A stretch of 64,000 bases of DNA. Origin: Karstenula rhodostoma CBS 690.94 (lineage: Eukaryota; Ascomycota; Dothideomycetes; Pleosporales; Didymosphaeriaceae). The stretch covers positions 1,489,031 through 1,553,030 of the forward strand of contig MU001497.1 in NCBI GenBank assembly GCA_010093485.1, read 5' to 3'. The position numbers were made by a program, and so were the translations under genes. Every line of letters begins with the position of its first letter. Position 1 is the first letter of the stretch. The notes under the pieces were generated by a model. It was not told the origin of the DNA and made no database searches. It saw nothing but the letters and a program-made list of their open reading frames with translations. Below are positions 53,739 through 64,000 of this stretch, one piece after another.

Positions 53739-54518
53739 ATGCTTATCCCCAAGGCCGATCGCAAGAAGATCCACGAGTCAGTCCTCCTCAGCACCGCTTA
53801 CGGGCGCAATCGAGTCTGGAATTTCGCGAGAGATTGTCCACCTTGAACATGAGCCTTTCGTTACCCCTCGTCCCAACGTTTTCCAATTGAACTTGCGCTG
53901 ACCGCTTATCCACAGGTACCTCTTCCGCGGTTAGTATATTCCCCGCTCGCGCCATGGCTATGGCAAAATATACATGTTTGAGCGGCATTTTGCTGCACAC
54001 AAGGAGAGGCTGACACACGGTCACCACAGAGGGCGTACTCGTTGCGAAGAAGGACTTCAACCTCCCCAAGCACGGTGACATTGACACCAAGAACCTTTTC
54101 GTCATCAAGGCTTGTCAGTATCACCTCCTACCCGACGCAGAGGGTCCATGGCTAACACCCTGCAGTGCAGTCTCTTGACTCCCGCGGCTACGTCAAGACC
54201 CGCTTCTCATGGCAGTACTACTACTACACCCTCACCCCCGAGGGTCTCGACTACCTCCGCGAGTGGCTCCACCTCCCCGCTGAGATTGTGCCTCAGACGC
54301 ACATCAAGTCGCAGCGCACCCACGCTCCCCCGCGCGGCATGCTGGGCGGAGACGACCGCGAGCGCCGTGGTGGCGGCCGCGGTGGACGCGGCGGTGAGCG
54401 TGACGGCTACCGCCGCCGCGACGCCGGCGAGAAGGGCGAGGGCGGTGCCCCCGGCGACTTCAAGCCTGAGTTCCGTGGCGGCTTCGGACGCGGCCGCGGC
54501 GCCGCTCCTTCTTCTTAG
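53739..54518 (+). CDS. RPS10: 40S ribosomal protein eS10
   Basis: Component of the small ribosomal subunit beak. Four exons (53739-53776, 53916-53929, 54030-54113, 54166-54518) encode 162 residues; exon 2 is only 14 nt. Joined start [32 protein letters not shown] matches eS10, followed by [50 protein letters not shown] and a Gly/Arg-rich C-terminal tail ([19 protein letters not shown]) that is a typical methylation target. The long first intron (139 nt) and multiple small 5' exons are usual for ribosomal protein genes in this group. The 5' UTR is pyrimidine-rich (CTTCCTCTTCTCC, CTCTTTCTCG), as in growth-regulated ribosomal genes. Confidence 0.95.
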
Positions 54519-55100
54519 GATTGAGAAGGTGCTGGACGCGCATGGAGTATGGACATGGATTCAGGATCGTTTACATGATGGGCTTTTGCTGCCTTACGCA
54601 TCACTATAAGGGTTCGGACATGGTTGCTCACGGCGAAACGAAAGGATGAAAACTATCAATGTATAGCTCTTGGGTCCCGTCGAGGATCGAAACGAGCATG
54701 CTTCCCAATGATACCCTGTTTACTGCAAGTGAACACAAACTCCTCTGTGAAACGTCGAAACGTCCATGATCCCCAGTCGAACCGGCATCGCGCGAATGGT
54801 GTTGGATGCTGACCAACACGAAAAACGAGGGCCACAGTGTACACCATCACATCGAGTGTCATCTCCACCTGAGCAGCTTTGTATGTCATGATATGTTTCG
54901 TAAACTATGCGGGCTACGCCGAATCTATAATATCGTAAAAGATATCAAAGATAATATGATGCGACCGCGACCCTGAATTGCCATACATGCTTCCCCCATC
55001 CCATGAAGAGACATAGTCCCATGCCCAGCGCCTGTATCGAAACGCCATCCCCTAACATCCCATAAAGCGCCATTCCTAAGCCCTTCCCAGCCATCTCGAT
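54519..55100. other. Convergent intergenic region
   Basis: 3' flanks of RPS10 and RAD7. No gene seen; AT-richer between 54890 and 54960. Confidence 0.5.
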
Positions 55101-57128
55101 CTAAGACATAACAGGCACGACGCGATTCATCCCCGCCGGGTTCTCCACGCCACTGAACTCCTTCTGGAAATCCATAACGACCTGACCAAACTGCTCAATC
55201 GCGTCCTGAGCCCGCGGAGCGCCAATAAGCACAATGTCGCGCGGCACCACCACCTCGTGCACCTCGAAGCAGCCGAACGCCACCACCTTCTTGATCTGCG
55301 GACAGCTCCTGAAGATGCCCGCAACAACCTGCGTGTCGACCACAGGACAGAAGCTGAGGTTGATCTCTCGGAGACACGGCCACGTCTGCTCGGGTGAGAA
55401 AATGTGCGCGAACGTCTCGTGGCTGATGTGGCGGCATGAAGAGATGTCGAGGTATTCGAGCTTGGTGCCCGAGTGCTGCATCAATGCGTGGAAACCTGCG
55501 GAAGAGAGACCAACAGGGTCCTCTGGGCCATTGGGGTTGGAGTTGTCTAAGTCACGGGTGCTGTTGACGTCAATGTAGCGAAGCGGCGGGTTTGACCACT
55601 CTGTGAAGAGATTCACGTAGCCAGCATCGGAACACTCGTTATTCTCGCTGAACCGCAGTTTCTCAAGGTGCGTGCAGGTGTTGCGAATCACATCGAGGAG
55701 CTCGTCGGTGGGCCCGTTTTCGTTTTCGGCATCAACGAAGCGCTCCAGGCAAAGAGTGCGGAGGCCTGAACCCACATGTGCGATAAGATTTACGACGCGG
55801 TCGCGTGGGATGTCTTTCTGATAGCAGAGGGTAAGGTGCTGTAGCTTCTCGAGGCGGGCGATGGCGTCGATGCTGTCGGGTCCAATCTGCTTGCACCGCT
55901 CGAGCTTGAGGCGCTCGAGATTCGTACAGAAAGTTGTGAGTGCTTCAACTGCTTGGTCGTCGAATGCGGCATCGAGCCACTCAAGCTTTAGCGACCTAAG
56001 ATCATGACCACGGGCAATGAAGAGGTCCATCCACTTGTCGTTAGATACAAGGTTGGCTCCGAGGAGTTGTATGTCGGCCAGGTTCTTAGCCTTCTCGATC
56101 ATGTAGTCCACGTTACTATCTTTAAACTGGCAGCAGTTGCGCAAAGAGAGCTTCTTCACATGCGGGACGATTGCGAAAATCTGATCATAGTCTTCCGTCT
56201 CCAGATCTATTGTAGGTCAGCACAGGCCCTGGCGACATAACGACGGAACCAACTTACACGCTGCTTCGTGAATTGCGACCACATCCAAGTCAGGTTGTAG
56301 AAACAACTTGAACGTGTTCGACTTCATCGCACGCTTCTTTGAGAAGATTTCGCTCAACTTGTTCAAGATGGGCTCGGGCATGTCGCCAAACTCCTCAATG
56401 TCGTCGGCATGCGTAGCCAAGGTGTTGATGCAAAGTTGCTGCAACGTCTTCGCTCCACGGAATGTCAGGCCATCCAAGCGGTTGCTCTCAATCTTCCTCC
56501 TACCCTTGCGCACAGCCGGCTTGCTCGACTTTACGGTGGATTTGGCTTCTTTCGCCATCTCCTTTCCGCACTTTGCACACAGCAAACCGCCATCTGGGCC
56601 AGCCTTGCTGTATGGCGTAACTGTGAACCTCTTGCTGCAGACCTCGCAGTTCTCCAGCTGGCCAGGCAGCGGTTTTGTCTTCTTGTACATGTCCATAACG
56701 TCATCGAAGTCGGAGTCATCGTCTGAACCCTTCTTCTTCTTGTTGTTGCCCTTCTTCACAGCCTTGCCCTTCTTTATCTTCGCTATGGCCTCTTCTTGGT
56801 TGCGCTTGCGCTTGCGGGTTCGTTCGGCTGCCATTGTAGAGGACTCCGGCTGCAAGTCTTCCTCGTTCGCGTTGGAAGGTCCCTCGCCATTGTCTTCCTC
56901 TTCTCCATTCTGCGGGGCTTCGGCTTCGGTCTGCTGTTGCCGTTGGAGGTATGAATCGCGAATCTCTTGCGCAGAGATGTTGTTTGCCTGACTATTGTCA
57001 GAGGAATAGTACAAATACAGCAACACCAAAGATGACTTACTGCTAAGAAGTCCGTCAGTGCTGAGTGAGGGCCTCGAATGCCGGTACCCCTTCCTCCGGC
57101 GCCGCCTCCGCCTCGTCCTCGTCGAGAC
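55101..57128 (-). CDS. RAD7: Nucleotide-excision-repair protein Rad7 (5' exon unresolved)
   Basis: Subunit of the Rad7-Rad16 global-genome repair complex, an E3 ubiquitin ligase component; nuclear. Exons 57128-57041, 56987-56258 and 56206-55101. The N-terminal part reads SRRGRGGGGAGG, RGTGIRGPHSALTDFLAANNISAQEIRDSY, the classic Rad7 start region. A zinc-binding motif CEVCSKRF ... LLCAKCGKEM follows near residue 150, then leucine-rich repeats to the end (HEAAYLETEDYDQIF, KKLSLRNCCQFKDSNVDYM, LRSLKLEWLDAAFDD, CTNLERLKLERCKQIG). The exon at 57128 begins at an acceptor (TTTTTTAG), in a phase that needs a short upstream exon carrying the ATG, which I could not identify. About 641 residues visible. 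Confidence 0.92.
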
Positions 57129-57629
57129 CTAAAAAACTGGTCAGCCACTTCGTGCAGTGGGTGGCGAAACAACTTGCATTGTATCAAAGTTGCGACACCG
57201 CGCGAACAAACTTATAGAGCGTCGTGGGTGAGCGATCTGTGTTTAAGTCGAAAGGCGACAAAGCAAATAAAGGAGAGTGCTGCGGGGTGGAGATGGAGAG
57301 CGCGTCCCGTTGTTCAGGGTTGAGCGCGCAGTCACGTGCACTCGCGGTGGCGGTGGCAATTACTGTATGAGAATTAGATGGGCTTGGCGAAACTTCACTC
57401 ATCGACAAGTGTCTCCGAATTACTCCCACCATATCCAATGCTACGGGCGTATTCCACAGGGAACTGCAAGTAAAAGTGAAGGCAATGCACGCTGTTAGCT
57501 TGCGAGTTGCTCTTTGGTTATCCATAGAACAAACATGAATCACCCAAACACCCAGATAGTATTAGCGAAAGTAACTTATGCACTGAGTTTACAGTGCAAT
57601 GAGGGGTTGCCTCTGCTAGCCGCACGACT
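57129..57629. other. 5' flank of RAD7, first exon probably here
   Basis: Should contain the RAD7 start exon and promoter. An ORF at 57543-57184 (119 codons) on the same strand has no family features. No confident ATG-exon was found. Confidence 0.4.
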
Positions 57630-57749
57630 TACACCGTCCTGGGAAGTTCGGGTGCGTAGCGTGGTTGGGGTGGTTGGACCTTTTTGTGATCTTTTACAAG
57701 GAGAAAATACCTGCCGCAACTACGCACCCGAATCTCCCAGGAGAGTGTA
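57630..57749. mobile_element. MITE-like element with long terminal inverted repeats bounded by TA
   Basis: A 120-bp segment whose ends pair: left TACACCGTCCTGGGAAGTTC plus GGGTGCGTAG, right (complement) TACACTCTCCTGGGAGATTC plus GGGTGCGTAG, about 26 of 30 matches. The termini are TA...TA, the target used by Tc1/mariner elements. The loop (about 45 bp) includes TTTTGTGATCTTTTACAAGG and codes for nothing. It fits a small non-autonomous Tc1/mariner MITE or a foldback element. One copy in the window. Confidence 0.65.
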
Positions 57750-58245
57750 CATAGTGTGTACGGTACAGACCCTGCTTGAATAACCTCCTGTGCCATGGAC
57801 ATTGAGCGCGTAAGGACATTCATGGTTCTTAGATTGTTGCAGATTGTTGACACCAACCACGAAGTCCAATTTTGTCATCGTAGAACTGGGGTTATAAAAC
57901 GCAAAGATTTGATTCATTGTTTCTATCATGCAGTGGGGAACGTGGAAATTTGACTGTCATGCTTGTGGAAGCGAATGCCTCAGCACCATGCACAAATATA
58001 AAGAGATGTTCCAGTTCGCAAGCCCTCCTTTAGCAAATCATGGGATTGGCCTGAGAATCAAGAATGTATGAACGCACAAAGAGTGTTATCCGCCTTTCAT
58101 ACAGAACAGATAAGCCTTAGCCTGTAAAAGCACATGCTGCAAGCAATTTCCAGACCACCCCCGTATGTGTATACACCTGGAAGGTGACCCGAATATGGCT
58201 GGTCACCACGAGAGCGACAGGGCCTCTTGCCAGTCGATAAGCGTA
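57750..58245. other. Intergenic region, no gene seen
   Basis: 3' flank of the Stc1-domain gene. Nothing recognised beyond the adjacent MITE-like element. Confidence 0.5.
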
Positions 58246-59384
58246 TTACAATTCATCGTCGTCATCATCGTCGTCCTCGTCGTCGCTGTTGTCACCAGCT
58301 TCGGAATCCTGGTCAGACTCCTCATCGGAGGGCCAGTCTTTCGGGGGGATCTACAACATGTTAGTTGGAAAGAGACATAGAAGGTCGGCGGGACATACAT
58401 AGGCCTTGATCTTCGCGAAATTGCCATTGGCGCTCGTGGACACGGTGTCGGATCGCTCAGCGACACTGGAGTCGAACGAGCGCTGAGAGCCGGCCACACC
58501 GCGGGGCGGGACAGGATTCCTGTAGGTATTGGGATTGAAGCCACGGGAGCCGGTATTGGAGGTGGTGGATGCAGTCCGAGATCGGGAATGACCGGAAGGT
58601 GTGTGCCACGATCGCTGGCCGACCGTACGCCAGCCGTCGTCGTGAGACACCTGGCTGCCACGCTCGAACTCAGTCTCGATAAGCGTGTCAGCCTGGGAAG
58701 GGCTCGAGATGGACATGCTGCGCGCGAAACCCTCGGAGAGTCCAACGCCGCCATCCTCGTTAGACTCATCCCATTCGGCAGACTAGGTGTGTCAGATACA
58801 ATATTCTCAGGAACGAAAGGACAAACGACATACTGTATCAGATTGTGAAGAATGGTCGAAAACTGAAGTCGAAACGAACTCGGAGCTGTCACTCCAGGTG
58901 CGGCTGCTGTTCTCGTTTTCGTACTTGTGCTGTTCGATAGGATCGACGTCCAACCGCTTTTCAGTACACTTGAAACATTCCTTATCATCCTTCTTCCGCT
59001 GGATTTTGGCGAAGTCTTCCAAGCCCTTCGTGACACCACAGACGCTGCACTCGTACTCGACACGTTGGGATCCAGTACACTGCTGGCACTTGATCTTGTA
59101 TGATGCAGATTGTCCACGGTGCTTGACGGCGTAGCGCGCGTCGGTGAGCTGCTTGTTGGAGAAGGCCGCTTGGTTTTTGTACTTGTCGCAGCGATCGCAT
59201 TTGACCCTACCCTGTGGTTATTATTTTCCCACAGTTGGAGAGAGTGGGATTGGAGATGTACTTAGCAGGGAGAGGAACGCCCTCTAGCCTGTCCATCGAT
59301 TAGCTTCAGGCAGCGTTGCCTTTGCTGACCGATGTTCACTCACTGTCTCATCAGGACCGGGTCATAGACCTGGTTGCGGGGCAT
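58246..59384 (-). CDS. Stc1-domain protein (RNAi/heterochromatin adaptor-like)
   Basis: Five exons (59384-59344, 59288-59262, 59206-58834, 58782-58399, 58350-58246) encode 309 residues. Residues about 20-110 form an Stc1 domain: LEGVPLPAKVKCDRCDKYKNQ, AFSNKQLTDARYAVKHRG, IKCQQCTGSQRVEYECSVCG, VTKGLEDFAKIQRKK, CFKC, with four CxxC pairs for zinc as in the LIM-like Stc1 fold. In fission yeast Stc1 links RITS to the CLRC methyltransferase complex; the role in Pezizomycotina is inferred. The rest is Ser/Asn-rich and disordered, ending in an acidic run (SDDEDDDDDDEL). The 27-nt second exon is required to restore the LEGVPLPAK segment. Confidence 0.88.
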
Positions 59385-60861
59385 GATGGAGTCTTGATCG
59401 GCAGTAGGTTCGACCGGTTGGTGGGCTTCGTGGGATGGTTAAGTATAGCTTGACAATTTGGTATAGGTATGGTGGGCTTGGTATGGAAGCAGCACGAGGG
59501 CCGTCGAGAGGATAGGTAAAGAGGGTGGGTTGGCAGCCGAACATGAAGAGGGAGGATTTGGTCCAATAAGTCACGGTGACCCAGAGACTGGGTCTTTACG
59601 CTTGAGCAAACGGAGGCTGAAGTGAGAGTTGAGCGGGGCGTTTACCGGTTGGGGCGATTGATCTCGTCGAGTGGGCGCAGTGTGTAGCAATAGGCACTCG
59701 TCGTGAGAGAAGCGGTGGAGCTGGGAGAGGGGTGGAAGGAGGTCAGGTCATGTGGAGTGGTGTGCAACCTTCGTTTGTAAACGGAAGTCGCAACTATACC
59801 AACGGACGGAAGCTGCACACCACACTGGGGAGTGAACATTAAGATCGAAGAAGAGCAAAAATCTTAGCTTTGCGTTAACGAGACTATACGCTTCATAAAT
59901 GCAATGCGAATAATATTGTGAGAGTAGAGCATGCGTGCATCCGAACAAGAGGTGAAAGCAACGGGAACACGTGACATTGTGGAAAGCTTGGAGAGGAGTG
60001 TACCACGGAACAGCATATGAAGACATCAGAAGTTTGGACGGCAGATACGGCTAGGGATTATGAGAGATGGAAGTTTTGTCCTTGCTGAGAACTGGACTCG
60101 AGCGGAAAGAGATGATCTGGCTGCGAATGACAGTCCTTACGATCTGTTCCACAGACTGAGACTTCAGGGAGCCCGCTAGCAGAAATAAGCAGTCTAGGAA
60201 TATTCGCGATACCCTCATGGCATGACAAGGTGCGCTGCAAGTGTTCAAGGCGTTGTCGTCATCGCGCGGCCGGACTCGACGACGATGGACGTGTGAGGCG
60301 AGAAATCCCAGAAAGCAGTGTGCATCAGGGTCTGCCAAGCCGCAAAGTGCACAACCGTGGTGGGCGGCAACGGGTAGTCGAGGTAGAAGGTAACAGGTAA
60401 GGTACGCACAGCAGAGATTTCTCATCAGCCCTACACGCTACCGCCGGAAGCGGAGGCCGCTGCGCTTTTCTAACCACGCATGGAACGTGCATGTGCGCTC
60501 TGCCCAAGTGGCTGCCGGCTGGTCTTATCTAAGCAGCAGGTCAGAGAACTATAATTTCCATTCAACAGCCCAACCGCCCTTAGCGCTCTTTTCTTTGCAT
60601 CGCATTTCTTCCTCGTTCTTTTTTTGCTTCGTAGTCCACTCTCCACTCTCCACTCCAAATTCTCGTTTCCCACAAAAGCGCGACTTGCGCAGCAGAGAGC
60701 CGAGTGTGCAATCGGGTACTTTGTAAACGAGATTACCACGGGTCCTATCGATAACGCGCGCCCCTCCTAAAAATTCCAGCGACTGCCCCACGCCTACACA
60801 CTGCGCAGACTTCGCAGACGGTCCCCGACGGCCTCCTAGTATTCCCCTCACACGCGTGGGC
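59385..60861. other. Shared 5' region of the Stc1-domain gene and eEF3
   Basis: 1.5 kb between divergent start codons. Pyrimidine-rich blocks near eEF3 (TTTCTTCCTCGTTCTTTTTT at about 60604-60623; CCACTCTCCACTCTCCACTCC at 60638-60658) fit the CT-rich leaders and promoters of highly expressed fungal translation genes. No additional gene supported. Confidence 0.55.
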
Positions 60862-63800
60862 ATGCCCCATTCCGAGTCGCCCCCCATGGCTTCCGCGATC
60901 GCTGTGAGCAAGTCCGGCGACGCCCCCGCGCCCTCGCACGAAGACATCGCTGCCGTCCTCACCACCATCTTCACTGCGAAGCTCTCCCACTCCTCGGTCG
61001 ATGCCGCCTATGCGCTCGCCACCCTCCTGCAGAACTCGGTCGGCTTCCGCGGCCTGCAGAGCTATGGCATCCTCGACGAGATCAAGAAGGCGGCCACCGA
61101 CAAGAAGAGCCCTGGCCGACGCGAGGGTGCCATGAACGCGCTGGGCGCCCTGTTCGAGAAGATGCCGCCCTTCCAGAGGCTGACCGAGGTTATATTCCTC
61201 ATCCAGGAAGAAGGCACTGTCGTACTGGCGCTGGATGCCCTGTCCGACAAGACAGGCACCGTGCGGGAAAGCGCGCAATATGCCGTCGACTCGCTCTTCA
61301 ACAACCTGAATGCCGAGGCCAAGGTGTTCGGCCTGCTGCCCGTGCTGACCAAGTACCTGGGCAAGAAATCCGGAAAGTGGCAGGGCGCCGTGGGTGCCCT
61401 GGAACTGATCGGAAGAACCGCAGACAAGGCAAAGATGGGCATGGAGAGTCTGGAGGTAGAGAAGGAGAAAGACATCCTAAGAGAAGCCATGGGCAAGAAT
61501 CTGCAGACGCTGATTCCCGTCGTCGAGGGCGGCATGCACGACCTGAAGTCCGAGGTAAGCACTTCTTCAACACTCGCTGCTTGACACGTATTGACAACAT
61601 TGTAGGTTGCGAAACAAGCCACAAAGACTATGAACAGCCTTACCACCCTCCTCCAGAACGATGACATTGCCCCACGGATACCGCTCCTTGTCAAGTCGAT
61701 CGAGGATCCCTCGACGAAAAGTTTGCAGAAAGCCATCCACGCTCTCTCGCAGACCACTTTCGTGGCCATCGTCACATCACCTGTTCTTGCTATGCTCACC
61801 CCGCTCCTTGAGCGATCGCTTAACAACCCCGGCACATCGCAAGAGGTCCTCCGCCAGACGGTCGTCGTCGTGGGTAACCTTACCAAGCTCGTCCACGATC
61901 CCATCGAGGCGCGAACCTTCCTGCCCAAGCTTCAGCCTGGTGTCAAGAACGTCAAAGAGCGCGCTGCTTTACCTGAAGTGCGAGAGATCGCGTCCAATGC
62001 CCTAGCCGTCATGGATCAGGCCATGGCCGACCAGGATGATGGCAACATTGCCCATGGTGCCATTGATCGCACCCACCCCGAGGATATCCAAAAGGCCATG
62101 GACAAGCACATCAAGGCTGTCGGACAGTTGTCCACGTTCCCAGGAGACTCCGAAATTTGGGGGCTTGCAAAGCAGTACATCTCTGATATGGTTGCCGAGG
62201 TTGTAAACGAGCGACAATTGGACCGTGTCACCCAGCTCATTGCGCCTTACCTTGGCCCACTGATGGACGCTGGAGATGCAGAGAAGGTTGCCGAAGCGGT
62301 GCACCAATTCTATGTTGATGAGGACCATCGCAAATTTGGTCAGCCGATCACGGAAGACGATGGAGAGGTCGAGGTAGTCAACGCAACCTTCTCCCTAGGC
62401 TACGGAGGCATGCTTCTTCTATCACACACCAACCTGCGACTACTCAAGGGCCACAGGTACGGTTTGTGTGGTCGTAACGGCGCTGGTAAATCTACCCTCA
62501 TGCGCAGCATTGCAAACGGCAAGCTTGAGGGTTTCCCTCCCCAGGATGAAGTCAAGACTTGCTTCGTCGAGCACAACCAGGGCGAGGATGCTGACCTGAG
62601 CATTCTTGAATTCATTGTCCGGGATCCTCGTTTCGCAGACGAGAGCAGGGAGCGTATCTCTGAAGTTCTGGAAGAGGTCGGATTCACGTCGGGTCCTGAA
62701 GGAAGACAGTCGGACCAGGTTGGCTCTCTATCCGGTGGATGGAAGATGAAGCTCGCCCTGGCTCGTGCCATGTTGATGCGCGCTGACGTTCTGTTGTTGG
62801 ACGAGCCGACTAACCACTTGGATGTTGTCAACATTGCATGGTTGCAAAACTACCTCAAGACCCATACTGAAATTACAAGCTTGATCGTTTCCCACGATTC
62901 CGGATTCTTGGACGAGGTCTGCACGGATATCTACCATTACGAACAGAAGAAGTTGGCGCATTACCGCGGCAACCTCGCTGATTTCGTCAAAGTCAAGCCT
63001 GAAGGCAAGAGCTACTACACCCTTTCAGCGTCCCAAGTACAGTTCAAATTTCCTCCTCCCGGTATTCTCAGCGGCGTCAAATCTAACACTCGATCCATTC
63101 TGCGCATGACGGGCTGCAGCTACACATACCCTGGTTCTTCCAAGCCGTCTCTGCATGACGTCTCCTGCAATCTATCGCTCTCCTCCCGTGTTGCCATCAT
63201 TGGTGCCAACGGTGCGGGTAAATCGACTCTTATCAAACTCCTCACGGGTGAGACAATCCCACAAGAGGGCAAGGTCGAGAAGCACCCAAATCTGCGTATC
63301 GGCTACATCAAGCAGCACGCTTTGGAGCACGTCGAGATGCACTTGGAGAAGACACCCAACCAATACCTCCAGTGGCGTTACGCCAACGGTGATGATCGTG
63401 AGGTGCTCATGAAGCAAACTCGCGTGCTCACGCCAGAGGATAAGGCCCAGATGGAAACACCAATCGATATCGGTGACGGCATGGGACCGCGCAAGATCGA
63501 AGCCCTGATCGGTCGTCAGAAGTACAAGAAGAGTTTCCAGTATGAAGTCAAGTGGATGAACATGATCCCTAAGTTCAACACCATGGTTTCGCGTGAGACT
63601 CTCTCCAGCAAGGGCTTTATGAAGCTGATCCAAGAGTTCGATGACCACGAGTCGTCTCGCGAAGGTCTCGGATACCGTGTTCTGGAGCCGAAGGTCATCT
63701 CGAAGCATTTCGAGGACTTGGGCCTCGATCCTGAGATCGCTAATCACAACGAGATCTCTGGTCTTTCTGGTGGACAGAAGGTCAAGGTCGTACTGGGTAA

Positions 63801-64000
63801 GTCGTTCCCCGCCGGATGATTATCATACTGTAGCTAACCTTGACGTAGCGGGTGCCATGTGGAACAACCCCCACTTGCTCGTACTTGACGAGCCTACTAA
63901 CTTCTTGGACCGCGATTCCCTCGGTGGTCTTGCGGTGGCCATCCGCGACTACAAAGGTGGTGTCATCATGATCTCCCACAACGAAGAGTTTGTAGGCGCG
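60862..64000 (+). CDS. Translation elongation factor 3 (3' truncated by window)
   Basis: Fungal-specific cytosolic ABC ATPase that frees E-site tRNA during each elongation cycle. Exons 60862-61554, 61606-63796 and 63849 to the edge. The N-terminal HEAT-repeat region (for example LSHSSVDAAYALATLLQNS, KMPPFQRLTEVIFLIQ, GKWQGAVGALELIG) is followed by a four-helix region and two ABC domains. ABC1: Walker A GRNGAGKSTL near 62480, LSGGW, LLLDEPTNHLD. ABC2: Walker A GANGAGKSTL near 63210, LSGGQKVKVVLAGAMW across intron 2, LVLDEPTNFLD. The chromodomain-like insertion (YEVKWMNM) sits before the second signature, as in EF3. About 1,012 residues seen; the basic C-terminal tail is outside. First ATG is 60862; MASAIAV at 60886 is an alternative start. 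Confidence 0.97.

Noticed and set aside
1..64000. CRISPR arrays, operons, secondary-metabolite backbone genes
   Set aside because: None seen: tandem repeats lack spacers, the genome is eukaryotic, and there is no PKS, NRPS or terpene synthase signature.

Overview
This is a nuclear window from a filamentous ascomycete (Pezizomycotina). The evidence is a fungal-type elongation factor 3 (eEF3), a Ste11-type MAPKKK, a PTH11-like receptor, a Zn2Cys6 regulator, DUF1996 and GH45 secreted proteins, and many short introns (about 45-60 nt) with GTRWGT donors and CTRAC-like branch points. A Dothideomycete is the most likely class, but that rests on general resemblance only. Gene models were built by hand: exon joins were accepted when the reading frame closed, total CDS length was divisible by 3, and the joined protein matched the family.

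Layout. 1-6.7 kb: the 3' part of an RRM protein gene, two short-unit tandem repeats, and a long intronless gene for a disordered, Cys-containing protein. 7-20.2 kb is accessory in character: a Cys-rich single-pass membrane protein, a divergent pair (NAD(P)-dependent epimerase and Zn2Cys6 transcription factor), a GH45 cellulase and a PTH11-like seven-helix receptor, separated by gene-poor stretches. 20.2-23.6 kb has no gene I can support. 23.6-29.1 kb: a DUF1996 secreted protein, a copia-type LTR, a decayed pogo/Fot1 transposase and a large Lys/Pro-rich secreted protein of unknown function.

29.8-42.4 kb: a small fungal protein, GNA1 (UDP-GlcNAc synthesis), an MFS transporter pseudogene, TRM44 (tRNA methylation), an M20-family carbamoylase with a mitochondrial-like presequence, a GGCT-like protein, a Gln/Lys-rich protein and a DUF7514-like protein. 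44.7-64 kb is dense and conserved: Ste11-type MAPKKK, zinc alcohol dehydrogenase, RFC5, a small hydrophilic protein, SDE2, ribosomal protein eS10, RAD7, an Stc1-domain protein and eEF3, which runs off the right edge.

The least expected content is repetitive. Two different short sequences (about 100-130 bp in three copies; about 69 bp in two copies, 68/69 identical) are flanked, in four of the five copies, by 12-16 bp direct repeats of host DNA. That is the signature of retroposition and suggests two small SINE-like families. A 120-bp element with long terminal inverted repeats bounded by TA near 57.7 kb looks like a Tc1/mariner-type MITE. Disabled genes include a 5'-truncated MFS transporter with a TAG where Trp is expected, and a pogo transposase whose third catalytic Asp codon reads Asn, as repeat-induced point mutation would produce. 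No tRNA, rRNA or CRISPR was seen.
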